Positions 36,953-51,900 of a DNA stretch of 64,000 nt are shown piece by piece. Position numbers and translations under genes: made by a program. Each line of letters starts with the position of its first letter. Within the stretch, counting starts at the first letter, position 1. Source of the stretch: Patiria miniata (Eukaryota; Echinodermata; Asteroidea; Valvatida; Asterinidae); the NCBI RefSeq assembly GCF_015706575.1, contig NW_024037075.1:13205746-13269745 (forward strand). Direction: 5' to 3'. The notes under the pieces were generated by a model, which had not been told where the DNA came from, ran no database searches, and worked only from the letters and a program-made list of their open reading frames with translations.

Positions 36953-39900
36953 GTGGGTGTCTATTGACAGAAATTTTTCAGGCTGAGAGTTACATGTAAG
37001 GTTGCTCCATTTTAAAAACCAAATTTTTTTTTTTTGGAGGTTGAAACTTAACACAAAAAACTCAAGCAAATTTACATATACACGTACATGCTCTAATATG
37101 ATGTTACAAGACATGAATTCTTTGATCACTCTATAAGTTTAGGGTTCAGAGTATGACACTTTTGTCCTACCCTTGGTGCTTTATTTTCCATAAATTTGTA
37201 TTTGTTGGGTAAGTGGTTTGCTATAAAATCAAGATGTCGGATGTAACAGGGACAGGGAAAAAGTGGACCCCAAATTTGTAAAATGATCCTATAGATACAG
37301 TGTGAGTAAAAAACCTATACACTTTTAAAATTGGCCATAGTTTCATTCTGTAGCAACATAGATAAGATATTTTCATAGTGCAGTTTTGAGAGTAACTCTT
37401 CCTGCCTCTTCTGGTGACATTTTCACTGGATTAGTTTTCATGCATGACTGCACAGGAGACAATTAAAGGGGTTGGGTGAAATCTGACTTGCGCCAGTTGG
37501 TTTATACTCACTCTGTTTAAACTACTTTCTTTGTTACACAGCTGCTATAAGCATGGAGCAAAGAGCGGCCATGGCCGAGAGTTACCATCGTCATGCCCCG
37601 AGACCAATGCCAGCTGAAGCGCCCCCTACAGCTCAGATGGCAGCGTTGAGCGTGGGCGGGGCCCAGGGTGCTGAGGGAGGGGGAGTCAGTGGCCGCGGCA
37701 GACAGACAGAGCTCCGCTACGGAGAACAAAAAGCACCCAGACCCATTGATAAGAGAGGTAGGTCTGGTGCCCTGTAATCCCTTATTGATGTGCCAATAAC
37801 AAGGGTGTGAAATCTCAGCTTTAAAGCTGATTTCAGCTATTTTTATTAGTTTTGGATTCAGCCTTTTTCAACTTTTTCCCTCACTTGTTGTGTAAAAAAG
37901 TATAGGAAATTTCCAAAGGTCAGCTTTTTTACACCTTTTTCAGATGTTTTCAGCTATTTTTATCAATGGTCACTCACACCCCTGCAATAAATATTCCATT
38001 TTCTCATCTAAAAGCTGTCTTTAAAGGTAGGGGTAGATCATTTGTCATTAGTGCAGTTTTTCCCACAGCGCCATGAAAATACGCCTTTGGCCTTAGCTCA
38101 CTGTGTTGGTTGGTAGGTAAGTTTGTTTCTGCATTCAATAAGGGACAATAACCTAGTCATGTTTTAAATTGCGCCCTAAATCTGCATCTGGGACAACAGA
38201 ATGATTCAGTATCCAGCATTGCCTTTGCACAGGCACCTACCTCACAGCAACAACAGCATTTAAGTTTGAAGTCATATCTCTCTGTCACAATTGAGTGAGA
38301 ACACGTGCACAAACTCCATTGTACATTAAAAAAACCACACATTTTTCTCATAATCCTCCAGGCAAGAAAGGAAAGCCGGTGGAGGTCTTGACCAACTGTT
38401 TCCGCATGAAGGCTGCTGATCAGTGGCTTCTGCACCAGTACAGCGTGGACTTCAGCCCCGTTGTGGACAACCCTAGGGCACGTCATGCCCTGCTACGGGC
38501 TCACTCTGAGATCCTAGGCACCCCCATGGCCTTTGATGGGATGATGTTGTTCCTGCTCCGAAGGCTTGATGAGCCGGTGAGTAGATGTAAAATGTGTTTT
38601 TAACCCCAACCTTCCCAAATCTTTCATAATCCTCTCTGCAAAAATGGAGGATTTTGCAAGGCTATACGGCAAAAGTATGTCACTGATTTTGAAAAGAAAT
38701 ATTCTTAACATGAGATAAATGCCATATTTCTAGGAACCTCCCTCAATCTTCTAAAATCCTCAGCTGTATAGGAAATCAAAGTTGCATTCTTTGTTCCTGC
38801 CCCATGTTATGTGATTTTAGCTGGGCTCTATACCTTCCTCAAAACTAAGGATCTGAGAGTTACAGGGCTTTCACTACAGGGTAGTAAAAAAAAAAACGAA
38901 ACCAAAATGTCGGGACTATTGTTTCAGTGAAGTTCTGCATGTAGCACTTTAAAATCTAGCATATTAAAGCCCAATTCATAAGCTTTCTTTTAGTACAAGA
39001 ATCATTCAAATCACTCATGTACTTTTCAAGTTACAGAATTTTTAACACAACCATCGTTAATCATTCTGTCCACGGATCACAAAAAGGTAAGTGTTTTTTT
39101 AGTAAAACGAAAACAAATCAGATAGGGATATGTGTGAATCGTTCTTACTGAAAGAACGCACACTTTTTTGTGATCCATGGACAGAACTTTAAAACGGTGT
39201 ATGGGTTTAAGATTTTGTAACCTAGCTCACTAGTACATGAGTGATTTGAATGATCTTTGTTCTAAAAGAAAGCTTCTTAATTTGCCTTTCATACCCTAGA
39301 TTTTGAAAGTGAAACAAGCAGAACTTCACTGAAACAATAGTCCCGACATTTGGGTTTCATTTTTTTGTACTGACACTGTCGAGTTACATACATACATTTC
39401 ACATATTTTTTAGAAACAATCAATCTCAACACAAGATGCAAAGTTGTGAGATGAGATGTACATATATTTTCTATACATATTTTTGCCTTGTTTTGCAAAC
39501 TCTAGGTGACCAGGTTTCAAACCAAACGCCGTGACTCTGATGACATCATCACCATTACTGTGGCTCTCAAGAATGCGCTGCCTCCTACCTCACCAACCTG
39601 CATGCAGGTTTACAACATCATCTTCCGCAAGTATGTTTTTTTTTTTTTCATCATTGCTAAAATTAACCCTTACCCCCTATTAGGCCATGGGCCAAAATCT
39701 GTATCAGGTCTAGAAGTTGAGGTTCGTCTTAACTTTCTGGTGTCAACTTGCAATAAAGTCACTTTTACTAATTTGATAGTGCTGAATCTGAATCTGGTTG
39801 TTCACATTGGTCCAAATTGCACATTAATGTTATGACGACATTTTTGCTCATTATTTTGCCCATTTTTGGTCAAAAATAGTATTTTTGCCATAAATTCTAT

Positions 39901-42900
39901 GTTATAAGTTCAAATGCTTTCAAACTCGACACAGATAAATAGGAAGTCGGCATGAAAAATATATGTTATTATTTAAGGTATGACGCGGTGCTTAAATTTT
40001 TGAATTTTTTTTTTTGTAGAATCAATCCTTTCAAACATGAGCATGATGAGATTTCAACATGGAGTTATTTAGTAAGGATTTATATTAAATGTACGTACCA
40101 CTGTCGTCCCTTTACAACACAAATCAATCACAAGTCATTCAGTTTCAAGTCAATAAGTGACACACTATTTGTGACCTGTTCTGTCAAAATCAGACTTTTC
40201 TGGGCATAAGGTCGAAAATGATATTTCTACATATTGTTAACATATGTTCTTTTTCGTTTTAATAGGTGGTTTGATTTTTGAAACCGGTCATTCCTGGGCA
40301 GAGTTATGCTATTTTGAAGTTCATTGTGTCGAAAAGTAGAAAACGGAGAAAATGGCCACGAATGTCACAAAACAGTTATTTCTTTAACTGATATACCTTA
40401 TCAAAATCATCAAAAATAGTATATGTAGAGTTCAAATTCGGGTTTCAAACTTTTATAATATATTTTAGACATGTTCAGGATTACAAATATGCAAAAATTT
40501 GAAAATCGATAAAAATTACCCCCGCAGCATTTTTTGGCCCTATCTCAATTTCAACCTCTGCCCAGAAGCGTCTGCTTTTGACAGAACAGGTCATTTTTCC
40601 CGAATCTTTGATTGAAAAATCTCCAAAACATTTTAATTGGTCATCTTTAAAGCCTCTCTGTATAGAAATTAAAAAGTTGATGGGCTTTGAAAAAAAGTTG
40701 AGTTTGGGTGGAAAAGTAGGAATGTAATCAGTTTGCTGTCAGGCTAATTTAAGTTTTATGGACATAATGCAAATTTTCAAAATTGTCAACAAGTTGTTAA
40801 CAGTGACAAAGATGCACCTTTACAATGCCTTCTAAGCTATTTGCACAAAATGTTTAATTTCATTTCATGGCCTCTTAAAAACAAAGACACAATTTTGAAG
40901 TATATTTTTTTAAGAAATTCAATGAAGCATAATATGTGCTCGCAATTATTTTTTCACATTTTTACATTCATTGGTTTAGGATCCTTGGATTGGTTGGCTT
41001 TGAGCAGATTGGCCGGAACTATTTCAACCCCAACGCCAAAAGGGAAATCCAGCAACACAAGTAAGTGAAACCATTTAGCTCATGTCTTAAGTTGAACGTA
41101 GATGTGAAATATCTGTAGCCATAGGTCAGCATGGCTTTGAGTTTCTTTAAAAATTGTTTGAAGTAGCGGAGATTGTATATAGTAATAGACAGAGCCATGA
41201 AGCAGAAATATGGATTGCCATTAAATATGAGAGCCTTTTGTGTGGATTTTGCAAAACATCTTTCATTTTTGCAGGTTTGGTAGTAAAGTGAGGAAATTTG
41301 ACACTGCACATGTTGGCCTATGTAGACTTGCTATATGTCACCTGCCATATCATAATGAGGAATAACCCCCCCCCCCTTTGACTTTTCAAGTTACGTACAT
41401 CATGTCAAGTGTAAATCATTAGCGTTCAAATGATACCAAATTTGTTTCTGTAGCTTAATGTTCTCCCAAGATATGCCGCAGGAACTTCATCAGTGTCCCA
41501 CCGAACTTTACCAACCTCATTTCGAGAAAAACGGCTTTGAAGAAAGAAATGCACATTGCGCCGCAAACGGCAGTGAAAAACGTTCTTCAGTTTCCAACTT
41601 TTGGGGATATTTATTTCTCAACAAAAAGGCAAAGTGTGAATATTGGATACCTTGGCTATTCAAAAATAAGAAAAAAACAACATTGATTTCAGGAGTTGAT
41701 TACATTGTTTTGGGGGACATTCCTCATTTTGCCACAGTAGGTCACATATTGTCGCTTTGCTCACGAAGTGACAAAAACTTTAAAAATCGACAAAAGTTCA
41801 TCCAGAAACAATCGCATTTGAAGTTATTTATTTTTTCAAAAGACATTTTCGACTACTTCGCAGTAAAAGAATTTGGAAATGTTTGCATTGTCCCATAGCT
41901 TATGATTTGCTCTTTGCTGATTCATAGTTGTTTGTTAAAAATAAATAATTAAATTAAACAGTAATTCATTAATAAAACTTGTTTACGCCCTGTGAAAACA
42001 TCAATACTTTGGGTCCCATATTTTCCCCATTACTTTGTACACAGTTTTTGTGACTTCGTGGGAACATGAATCGCGGAGGCTTTACTTATTTGTACTTTTG
42101 TCGATGCAACAAACTTGCAACTTTTACGCGTCATACGACAGTTGAGCGCACGCGCGTCTGTCCTTTTTCAAAGAACGTTCGCGCGCACGTGTATGCTCCC
42201 ATCCTGACGTGTGTAGTTCCTCCGGCCCTGCCCACGAGGTGACTTTCTGTCACTTCGTGAAAACATTTTACACTTTTTACACTTCGTAAAAACAAAAACA
42301 CGGATTTCAGGCTTTTTGTCAAATTTTGTTTACAATAAGTAAGAAAGTAAACAATTTTTCGCTTTGAAACTTGGTCAAATTGTTCCTTGAGACAACTATA
42401 ATAAAAAGGCTAGTAAAACTCAAAATCGAACAGTTATCGATTTTCGAGGTTTTTGTCACTTTGCGAGTAAAGCGACAATATGGCAGATCAAATGTTTACA
42501 ATGGCAGAAACAAATTAAATTATGCTTACACAGTTTTTAAGACTGTTTTTTCTCCGTCATTTCTCCCCTCATCCCTCCAGGATCCAGCTCCTGCCCGGTT
42601 TCATCACCTCCATCTTGCAGTATGAGCAGGAGGTCCTCCTGATGGCGGACGTCTCTCACAAGATCCTGAGGACGGAGACAGTCTTGGACATGCTGGCTGA
42701 GATTGAGCAGACCAAGGGAGCAGGCTGGGCGGATGTGGCCAAGAGAGTACTGGCAGGAGAAATTGTCCTGACCAAGTGAGGAAACAGCATGGTTTGGTTA
42801 AGTTTGTTTCAGATCAGGTCTGTTTGGTTGGATTGAGTTAGTTAGGTGTGGTCAATTTCAGATCCATCAGTTCAATTGGGTTAAGTTTGGTACATACAGG

Positions 42901-45900
42901 GTGAGTCAAAAAAAGTAAACACCCAAATGTTGGGACTATTGTTTTCATGAAGTTCTGCATGTAGTACTTTCTAAATCTAGGATATCAAAGCCCAATTCAT
43001 AAGCTTTCTTTTAGTACAAGAATAATTCAAATTGCTCTCGATTTTTAAACACAACCAACGCTTTAAAGTTCTGTCCACGGATCACAAACAAGGTGTGCGT
43101 TCTTTCACATCCCTACAGTGTATATGTGATTCAGTTTCGTTTTGCTGAAAGAATGCTTACCTTTTTGTGATCCATGGACAGAACTTTAAAACAGTGGTTG
43201 TGTTTAAATTTCCCTAACTTGAAAATTGCATGAGTGATTTGAATGATTCTTGTACTCAAAAGAAAGCTTTATATTTTGAAAGTGCTACATGCAGAACTTC
43301 ACTAAAACAATGATCCCGACATTTGGGTTTCTTTTTCTGTTGACTCACCTTGTATATCAGTTCAGTTCACTTGAGTTTGGTTTTTTTTAGTCCGATGTAT
43401 TCGGTTCTGTTCGGTTCCGTTCTAATCACTTTGGTATGGTTGAGATCGGAATGGTTTGGTTCGGTTCAGTTCGCATCAACTCAGTGTGTTTGATTTGGTT
43501 TGCATTGATTCAGTTCAATTTTGTTTGTTTGAGTATGACCTGGTTGACTTTAGATCATTTCGGTTTAGTTCCGTTTAGTTGAATTGGCTTTGGCTTGATT
43601 TGGTTTGGTAGGGTTGGGTCGGCCTAGGTTGGGATCAGTTGGGTTGAGATTATCAGTGAATGGATGGTGTTTGGGTTTAGATTAGTTTTGGGTGATATAA
43701 GCAACGGCTACCCACCCCCCCCCCCCCCCCCATAAAAAAAACACAGAAAATTTGGCATCCGGAGAAAGCACAGCCATATGAGTTACCACGATTAGCTGAA
43801 AGAACATAAAGTCCCTTTTTTCTGTGAAACTTTCAAAAGCAAAACTTTTTTTTTTGCGAGTGGTTGTTTATTGTAAACGTCCCTTAGAAGCGAATAGCGG
43901 TAGTTATTGTCTAATGTAGCCATGATATACATTTTGAACGCCCCCCCCCCCCCCCCCATGGGAAGATAGTGTCACTCCTCCCCCCCCCCCCCACACTATT
44001 TGGTTGTACAGAGGGCGGGTGTCCAGTGGAAAAAACCTTGTCTACCTTTATAACCTCAAGCCCCACCCCACATGTACCCCCCCCCCCCCACCCTAGGATG
44101 AGAACCCTGGCTACGGCATTGGATATTAGTGGATTGAGATCAGTTGGGTTGTGATCAGTGGACTGAGAGAAGTTGGGTTTGGATCAAATAGGTCAAGGTC
44201 AGGTGGGTTAAGAGCAGTTTGGTTGAGATCAGTTGGGTTGTGATCGGTCAATTGAGATCAGTTGGGTTGAAATCAGTTGAGTTGAGATCCGTTGGGTTTG
44301 GATCAGTTGGTTTGGATCAGTTGGGTTGAGATCAGTTGGGTTTGGATCAGTTGGGTTTGGATCAGTTGGGTTTGGATCAGTTGGGTTTGGATCAGTTGGG
44401 TTGAGATCAGTTGAGTTGAGATCAGTTGGGTCGAGAGAAGTTGGGTTTGGATCAGTTGGGTTGAGATCAGTTGGGTTTGGATCAGTTGGGTTTGGATCAG
44501 TTGGGTTTGGATCAGTTGGGTTTGGATCACTTGGGTTGTGATCGGTCAATTGAGATCAGTTGGGTTGAGATCACTTGGGTTTGGATCACTTGGGTTTGGA
44601 TCAGTTGGGTTTGGATCAGTTGGTTTGAATCAGTTGGGTTGAGATCAGTTGGTTTGGATCAGTTGGGTTTGGATCAGTTGGGTTTGGATCAGTTGGGTTG
44701 AGATCAGTTGAGTTGAGATCAGTTGGGTTGAGAGAAGTTGGGTTTGGATCAGTTGGGTTTGGATCAGTTGGGTTTGGATCAGTTGGGTTTGGATCAGTTG
44801 GGTTTGGATCAGTTGGTTTGGATCAGTTGGGTTTGGATCAGTTGGGTTTGGATCAGTTGGGTTTGGATCAGTTGGTTTGGATCAGTTGGGTTCGGATCAG
44901 TTGGGTTTGGATCAGTTGGGTTTGGATCAGTTGGTTTGGATCAGTTGGGTTTCGATCAGTTGGGTTTGGATCAGTTGGGTTGAGATCAGTTGGGTTTGGA
45001 TCAGTTTGTTTGGATCAGTTGGGTTTGGATCAGTTGGTTTGGATCAGTTGGGTTGAGATCAGTTGGTTTGGATCAGTTGGGTTTGGATCAGTTGGGTTTG
45101 GATCAGTTGGGTTGAGATCAGTTGAGTTGAGATCAGTTGGGTTGAGATCAGTTGGGTTTGGATCAGTTGGGTTTGGATCAGTTGGGTTGAGATCAGTTGG
45201 GTTTGGATCAGTTGGTTTGGATCAGTTGGTTTGGATCAGTTGGGTTTGGATCAGTTGGGTTTGGATCAGTTGGGTTGAGATCAATTGGGTTGAGATCAGT
45301 TGGTTGAGATCAGTTGGGTTTGGATCCGTTGGTTTGGATCAGTTGGGTTGAGATCAGTTGGTTTGGATCAGTTGGGTTTGGATCAGTTGGGTTTGGATCA
45401 GTTGGGTTGAGATCAGTTGGGTTGAGATCAGTTGGGTTGAGATCAGTTGGGTTGAGAGAAGTTGGGTTTGGATCAGTTGGGTTTGGATCAGTTGGGTTTG
45501 GATCAGTTGGGTTTGGATCAGTTGGGTTTGGATCAGTTGATTTGGATCAGTTGGGTTTGGATCAGTTGGTTTGGATCAGTTGGTTTGGATCAGTTGGGTT
45601 TGGATCAGTTGGTTTGGATCAGTTGGGTTTGGATCAGTTGGGTTTGGATCAGTTGGGTTTGGATCAGTTGGGTTGAGATCAGTTGGGTTTGGATCAGTTG
45701 GGTTTGGATCAGTTGGGTTTGGATCAGTTGGGTTTGGATCAGTTGGGTTTGGATCAGTTGGGTTTGGATCAGTTGGGTTTGGATCAGTTGGGTTTGGATC
45801 AGTTGGGTTTGGATCAGTTGGGTTTGGATCAGTTGGGTTTGGATCAGTTGGTTTGGATCAGTTGGGTTTGGATCAGTTGGTTTGGATCAGTTGGGTTTGG

Positions 45901-48900
45901 ATCAGTTGGGTTTGGATCAGTTGGGTTTGGATCAGTTGGTTTGGATCAGTCTGGTTGGATCAGTTGGTTTGGATCAGTTGGTTTGGATCAGTTGGGTTTG
46001 GATCAGTTGGGTTTGGATCAGTTGGGTTGAGATCAATTGGGTTGAGATCAGTTGGGTTTGGATCAGTTGGTTGAGATCAGCTGGGTTTGGATCCGTTGGT
46101 TTGGATCAGTTGGGTTGAGATCAGTTGGTTTGGATCAGTTGGGTTTGGATCAGTTGGGTTTGGATCAGTTGGGTTGAGATCAGTTGGGTTGAGAGAAGTT
46201 GGGTTGAGAGAAGTTGGGTTTGGATCAGTTGGGTTGAGATCAGTTGGGTTTGGATCAGTTGGGTTTGGATCAGTTGGGTTTGGATCAGTTGGGTTTGGAT
46301 CAGTTGGGTTTGGATCAGTTGGGTTTGGATCAGTTGGGTTGGGTTCAGTTGGGTTTGGATCAGTTGGGTTTGGATCAGTTGGTTTGGATCAGTTGGGTTT
46401 GGATCAGTTGGGTTTGGATCAATTGGGTTTGGATCAGTTGGGTTTGGATCAGTTGGGTTGAGATCAGTTGGGTTTGGATCAGTTGGTTTGGATCAGTTGG
46501 GTTGAGATCAGTTGGGTTTGGATCAGTTGGGTTTGGATCAGTTGGGTTTGGGTCAGTTGGGTTTGGATCAGTTGGTTTGGATCAGTTGGGTTTGGATCAG
46601 TTGGGTTTGGATCAGTTGGGTTGGGTTCAGTTGGGTTTGGATCAGTTGGTTTGGATCAGTTGGTTTGGATCAGTTGGGTTTGGATCAGTTGGTTTGGATC
46701 AGTTTGGTTGGATCAGTTTGGTTGGATCAGTTGGGTTTGGATCAGTTGGGTTGAGATCAGTTGGGTTTGGATCAGTTGGGTTTGGATCAGTTGTTTGGAT
46801 CAGTTAGGTTGAGATCAGTTGATCAGGCATGGAACTTTTCTTCGGATCAGCTGATTTCCTCTTTTTTTCACTAGAAAAACACTGTACAAAGTCTTGGAAA
46901 GATTTCACTTTCCTCTTTTTTTGTGACTTCCCAGTTGCATGCCTGGTTGATAAGATCAGTGGACTGAGAGAGGTTGGGTTTGGATGAAAAAAAGTAACCA
47001 AATAAATTCTGGATGGCTGTCATTCAGGTACAACAACAAGACCTACCGAGTGGACGACATCGACTTTAATATCGATCCCATGAACACATTCGACAAGTTG
47101 GATGGCACTAAAATAACCTACGCCCAGTACTACCGGGATGCGTACGGGCTAAATATCAGTGATCTAGGACAGCCACTGCTGGTCAGCAATCCAAAGAAAA
47201 GGGTGAGTTATTTCAGATCTTATTGAAAGGGCATTATATAACATCCAAGTAAATCCTTGTCATTTGATTGGAGGATTGTAGGTCAAGGGGCATTCAATAA
47301 ACAAACCATTGCACGGCCTATGTCAAAACCATTCATTTTTGGTTCCATTCACCCTGCATTTTTGTCCCATCTCTTTTGATCTATTGCACGCCGCGCGCAC
47401 TCTACGACGCGCAGCGGCCCGACACTATACAATCTTTGCGCTATTTAAACCATTATCATGCATAAAGGCAGTACAAAACTTGCCTTTGAAGTTGATGCAG
47501 TTGCAAAGATGGGTTTTTTTTTTGCATTGGATTAAGAAATTACAATGTTGATTTTCATTATGGTCAATGATTTGACTTTTCAACCTCTGTTAGCCTTGAC
47601 CAAGCTGAAAAAAGTAGTGGATATGGTGCAATTTTGTGAGTTTTGTTTGTTCTTCAAGTCTTAACCTCCAATCGAATGACAAAGATCTCATTGGTTGTTA
47701 TGCAAAACAAATAATGAATGTCTTGCATTCGTGCAATTGTGAGAATATTTTCATTCGTTGAAAGATGGAGTGTTTCATTCAACTCGGCTTCGCCTCGTTG
47801 AATAGAACATTAAATCTCTCACTGTCCTAATTATCTTCACTATTAGGCACAAGCTTATTTACCCAATCATAGATCGGGTAGGGCGTAGTGTTGGGGATGA
47901 CAATTTGGGGAGTTAAATGTAAATGGGGATATAGTTCAGTTCAGGAGACATGCAGTTATAGAAAAGCAATTTCTGTGGCGTGATCTGAGGCAATTTCTGA
48001 CCACTAAAACCAATTTCTCACCACTAAAACCAATTTCAGCAGATCATCTTTTAAAGTTTGGAGTTTGGAGTAATTGAATCAGCTACATGTATTCTGAGCA
48101 ATAGAATCATTGTTGTAGGCTACAATTTTTATTCGGGGAAGAAAAAGTGGGGGGGGGGGAACCAAACAATGTCCCCCGCTTTAAAATGGGGGGAGGGGGG
48201 GTCCCCCTGTCCCCCGTCGATTTACGCACATGATAATTATGTACCATGGCAATCGCAACTGTCTGTAAATGTTCCCGTTGGTCTGTTAAATTGGCATTTT
48301 GTGAGGAGGTCGCATTTGGAAAACGCAGTGAAAAGATTACCGTAGTACACAGGCGAAGGCTGATTGTACAGTTTTGACAATAAATCATAATGCAATAAAA
48401 CGTGAAGGTGTCATTTGAAATGAAAATGTTGAGTGTTACCCATAAAATTACAAAGGGTCTGAATCATGGAGGAACGTCATAATTAAAGTTCAGTATTGGA
48501 CTCTTCAACAAACGTAAACTTGAACTTCTTACAATTTGCGAGACCGTCTGCGAGGAAAAAGTCGATTTAACTTTTATTGAAGTTGGTGCAACCATCTATA
48601 TAAGAGCAAGTTTTACTCGGCCTCCGAGAAATGTTTGCTCCTGAAAGGATCCGAGACCGCGGTCTCCCGCGACACCAAAATGGCTCCACGTCCGTGGAAA
48701 AATGTGGGTGTCTTCCGCCGGGTTGGACACTTTTTCGTCGATTTTTTGTGTGAATGCATCGATCCTTCGTTGACCCCAAAAAGGCCCCCGAAATAATAAC
48801 ACGACACTGAATTATACGTCACGTGGCGGGCAGCGAACTCACAACGCTCAGCCTTGGTGGTGGAAGCATGGCCATATGGAGCTGTAAACACATCATGGAA

Positions 48901-51900
48901 GCAATAGCACTCTATCACGCGATGTCACATGCTTGCGCTTCAAATAGAGAGCACCGTAGACCCAACCTCGTTTCCAGGGTGTGGAGCAGGCTGCAGTATG
49001 CGTTGCCATCGACAGTTTTGCATAGCCCGTAAATACTACGCAGTGTAGACTTTCGATTGGTCAGACTGCGCAAGGCATACTAATGTGTAGTCCTTCTGAG
49101 TATTCGTTGCACTCGGCGCAGGGGCGGCAAGCAAAGCACAGGAAAGAATAGGGACACTTGGTGGCCACTCTACGTTCCGTAGGCCACGCACCATGGAGAA
49201 AAAATATTTTGCCAAGGTCACCCCATACTACCGTTTGGTGAACGCTTTTGCAGTACGGCCGAGTAGAACACGTAAACGAAACCCCTACGTTGACCTCGCT
49301 GACCTCGCACAGTCTAGACATGCAGAAAGGCCAGCACAGGGGGCGGCCAGGCAGTCAACGTGAAAGCGCACACGACGGCAAATTCCTGCGCAAAACGTGG
49401 TCACGAAAAATCGACGAAACGGATCGCCGGTCCGTACGGGAAAATCAGGACGACCCGAAATGTCCGACCCGGCGGAAGACACCCTCCGCATTTTTCCACG
49501 GACGTGGAGCGATTTTGGCGCCACGAGAGACCGCGGTCTCGGATCCTTTCATGAGCAAACATCGTCTCGGAGACCGAGTTAAACTCTCTCTTATATATAT
49601 AGATGCGTAATACAACTAATGTATCTGTATTTCATAGAGTCCAAATTTCACACAACACTCGCCCGTCAACCACAAAGTAAGGACAAGGAGCCAGTCCATA
49701 ATCACAGGCAGATTTATTTGTGTTGTTTTTATTGTAATAGGATCAGCGCCGAGGAATGATTGATCACATCCACCTGATCCCTGAGCTGTGTACCCTGACG
49801 GGGCTCAGCGAAGCTATGCGCAGTGATTTCCACGTCATGAAGGACCTGTCTGTGTACACTCGCATCACGCCCAACGTCCGCATGAAAGAGCTGACCAACT
49901 TCATCGGCAGCTTTCCCAGGTCAGTAAGGTTTATTTTTCCTTACATCCGGAAAAATGTTGTTAAATAACAATTGATGGTAATCTACATACAGCCAAACTT
50001 TTGTGCACCATTTTAACAGTAAGCCAGCACTTTACACAAAAATAACCTGCCCAGTGATGTAGAACTGGAGCCCAGGACTCGGATTCAAGTCTGTCTCGAG
50101 TCGCAATTTTGTTGACTCTGACTCAACTCGAGTCACGTAGGCAAAAGACTTGGGCTTGGATTCAGACTCGGCCATCATGACTCCGATTTGACACTAATGA
50201 CTCAGAACTCGTGAGCAGAGAATCATATATTTATTTACACCAAAAACAAACCATTTAAGCATATTTCTTTTTCCCCCAAAAGTAACATTTCAGTAACACT
50301 AAAGAATGTTAAGCACATGAAATGTACCACACCTCACTCCAGGTGGTGTTGCAAATGTTGAAAGTTTGTCATTTAATGCACCCCTCCCTATGTCCTGCAA
50401 CATCTCATATATTACATATCACTTTAAGTGAGTCCATCCTGATTCACATCCATCCATCATCCATCTGTTTATAGTCCGCCCCCCCCCCCCCCCCCAACTA
50501 GAGGGTTTGACTCCATGGTGATCATGTCTACTTGACCCAATCGCTTTCTTCCACTCCATTGATCCATAGAAATTTCATCCATTTAATATAAATGTTACTC
50601 AGACTCGAACTAGAATCAAATGACTTGTCGCTTGGACTTGGATTTGGACTCAGACGCGACCCAATTGACTTGAGACTCTCACTCGGACTCGACCCTCAAG
50701 TGACTCAACCACAATACTGGTGACATGAAACATAATAATGTGTATGCTTTACAGAGTGGACTTTTAATATTAGGTTTTGCCCTTCACCGATGTATAAACA
50801 CTTTATACTCAGTGCATAGACTGGACCTTTGCTGGTAATTGAAAACATAGCTTGTCAATGGCAAAACTGAGAGCCACAATCACAAAATATTTGATTCGGG
50901 CCCAGGCTGACCTAGAAAATAATGATTTGTGACCTGTGTTCTTAACCTTCTTTCAGGAATCAAGAGGCGAGTACTTACCTGCAAAAGTGGCAGGTGAGCT
51001 TTGAAGCTCAGCCAGTCAGGATCAACGCTCGCATCATGGATCGGGAGAAAATCCTCACCGGTCACCAGGGAAAGAATGTGAGTCTGACAAAGAGATTGGG
51101 ACGTTGAGCTGAAGACCAGTTTACAATTAACATGTAGTTTTTGTGAATGCGGAGTGAATTTGACATTTGGCTAGAAAGGTTTGTTGGATACTTTCTATTT
51201 CTTTTCTTTTTTTTGGAGCAACACAATTGTTCATAATAAAGAAGGGTGCCTAAAACTAACCTGTTGAAGTTTCAGCTCAGTGGATAAAATACAGGGTGGG
51301 TAAAAAAAAAAGTGAAACCCAAATGTCGGGACATCTGTTTTAGGGAAGTTCTGCATGTAGCACTTCCAACATCTAGCATTTGAAAGCCCAATTCATAAGC
51401 TTTCTTTGAGTACAAGAATCATTCAAATCACTTATGTACTTTTGAAGTTACGGAATTTTAAACACAACCTTTTCATATCTTAGATTTTGGAAGTGCTACA
51501 TGCAGAACTTCACTAAAACAATGGTGCCGACATTTGGGTTTCGGGTTTTTTTACTCACCCTGTACATTTCGAGAAAACAAATTACAAAATGTATGCGCAA
51601 GTTTTTGTATCTTGTAACCAAATTCAGTTGCTAACACGCGTAAATATGTGTGTGTCCATAACTATATTTTGAAAACACTTTGTTATCAGCACCCAGACTC
51701 TAAGTGGTCTTGAACAGAGTGATAAATACCGATGGAGCACATATTTATTCCCATTCATAAATACCTTTTCAGTAAAAAAAATCATTTAATTCTTTCAAAA
51801 CATCCCGATTTTGTTCAACAAATTGACTTTATGCTTTTTGAAACATCCCTCTTGCAAAATAATGGAGTGTTCAGCTGGCGAGTAAGATGTAAACAACCCT

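Noticed and set aside
41458-41898. 146-codon open frame in piwi intron 5
   Set aside because: No recognisable motif. It overlaps the left arm of an inverted repeat and lies between well-supported exons on the same strand.
44229-46812. Long open frames with [10 protein letters not shown] or WISWV repeats on both strands
   Set aside because: They come from a 15-bp tandem repeat whose length is a multiple of three and which lacks stops. There is no start context, no domain, and they lie in a piwi intron.
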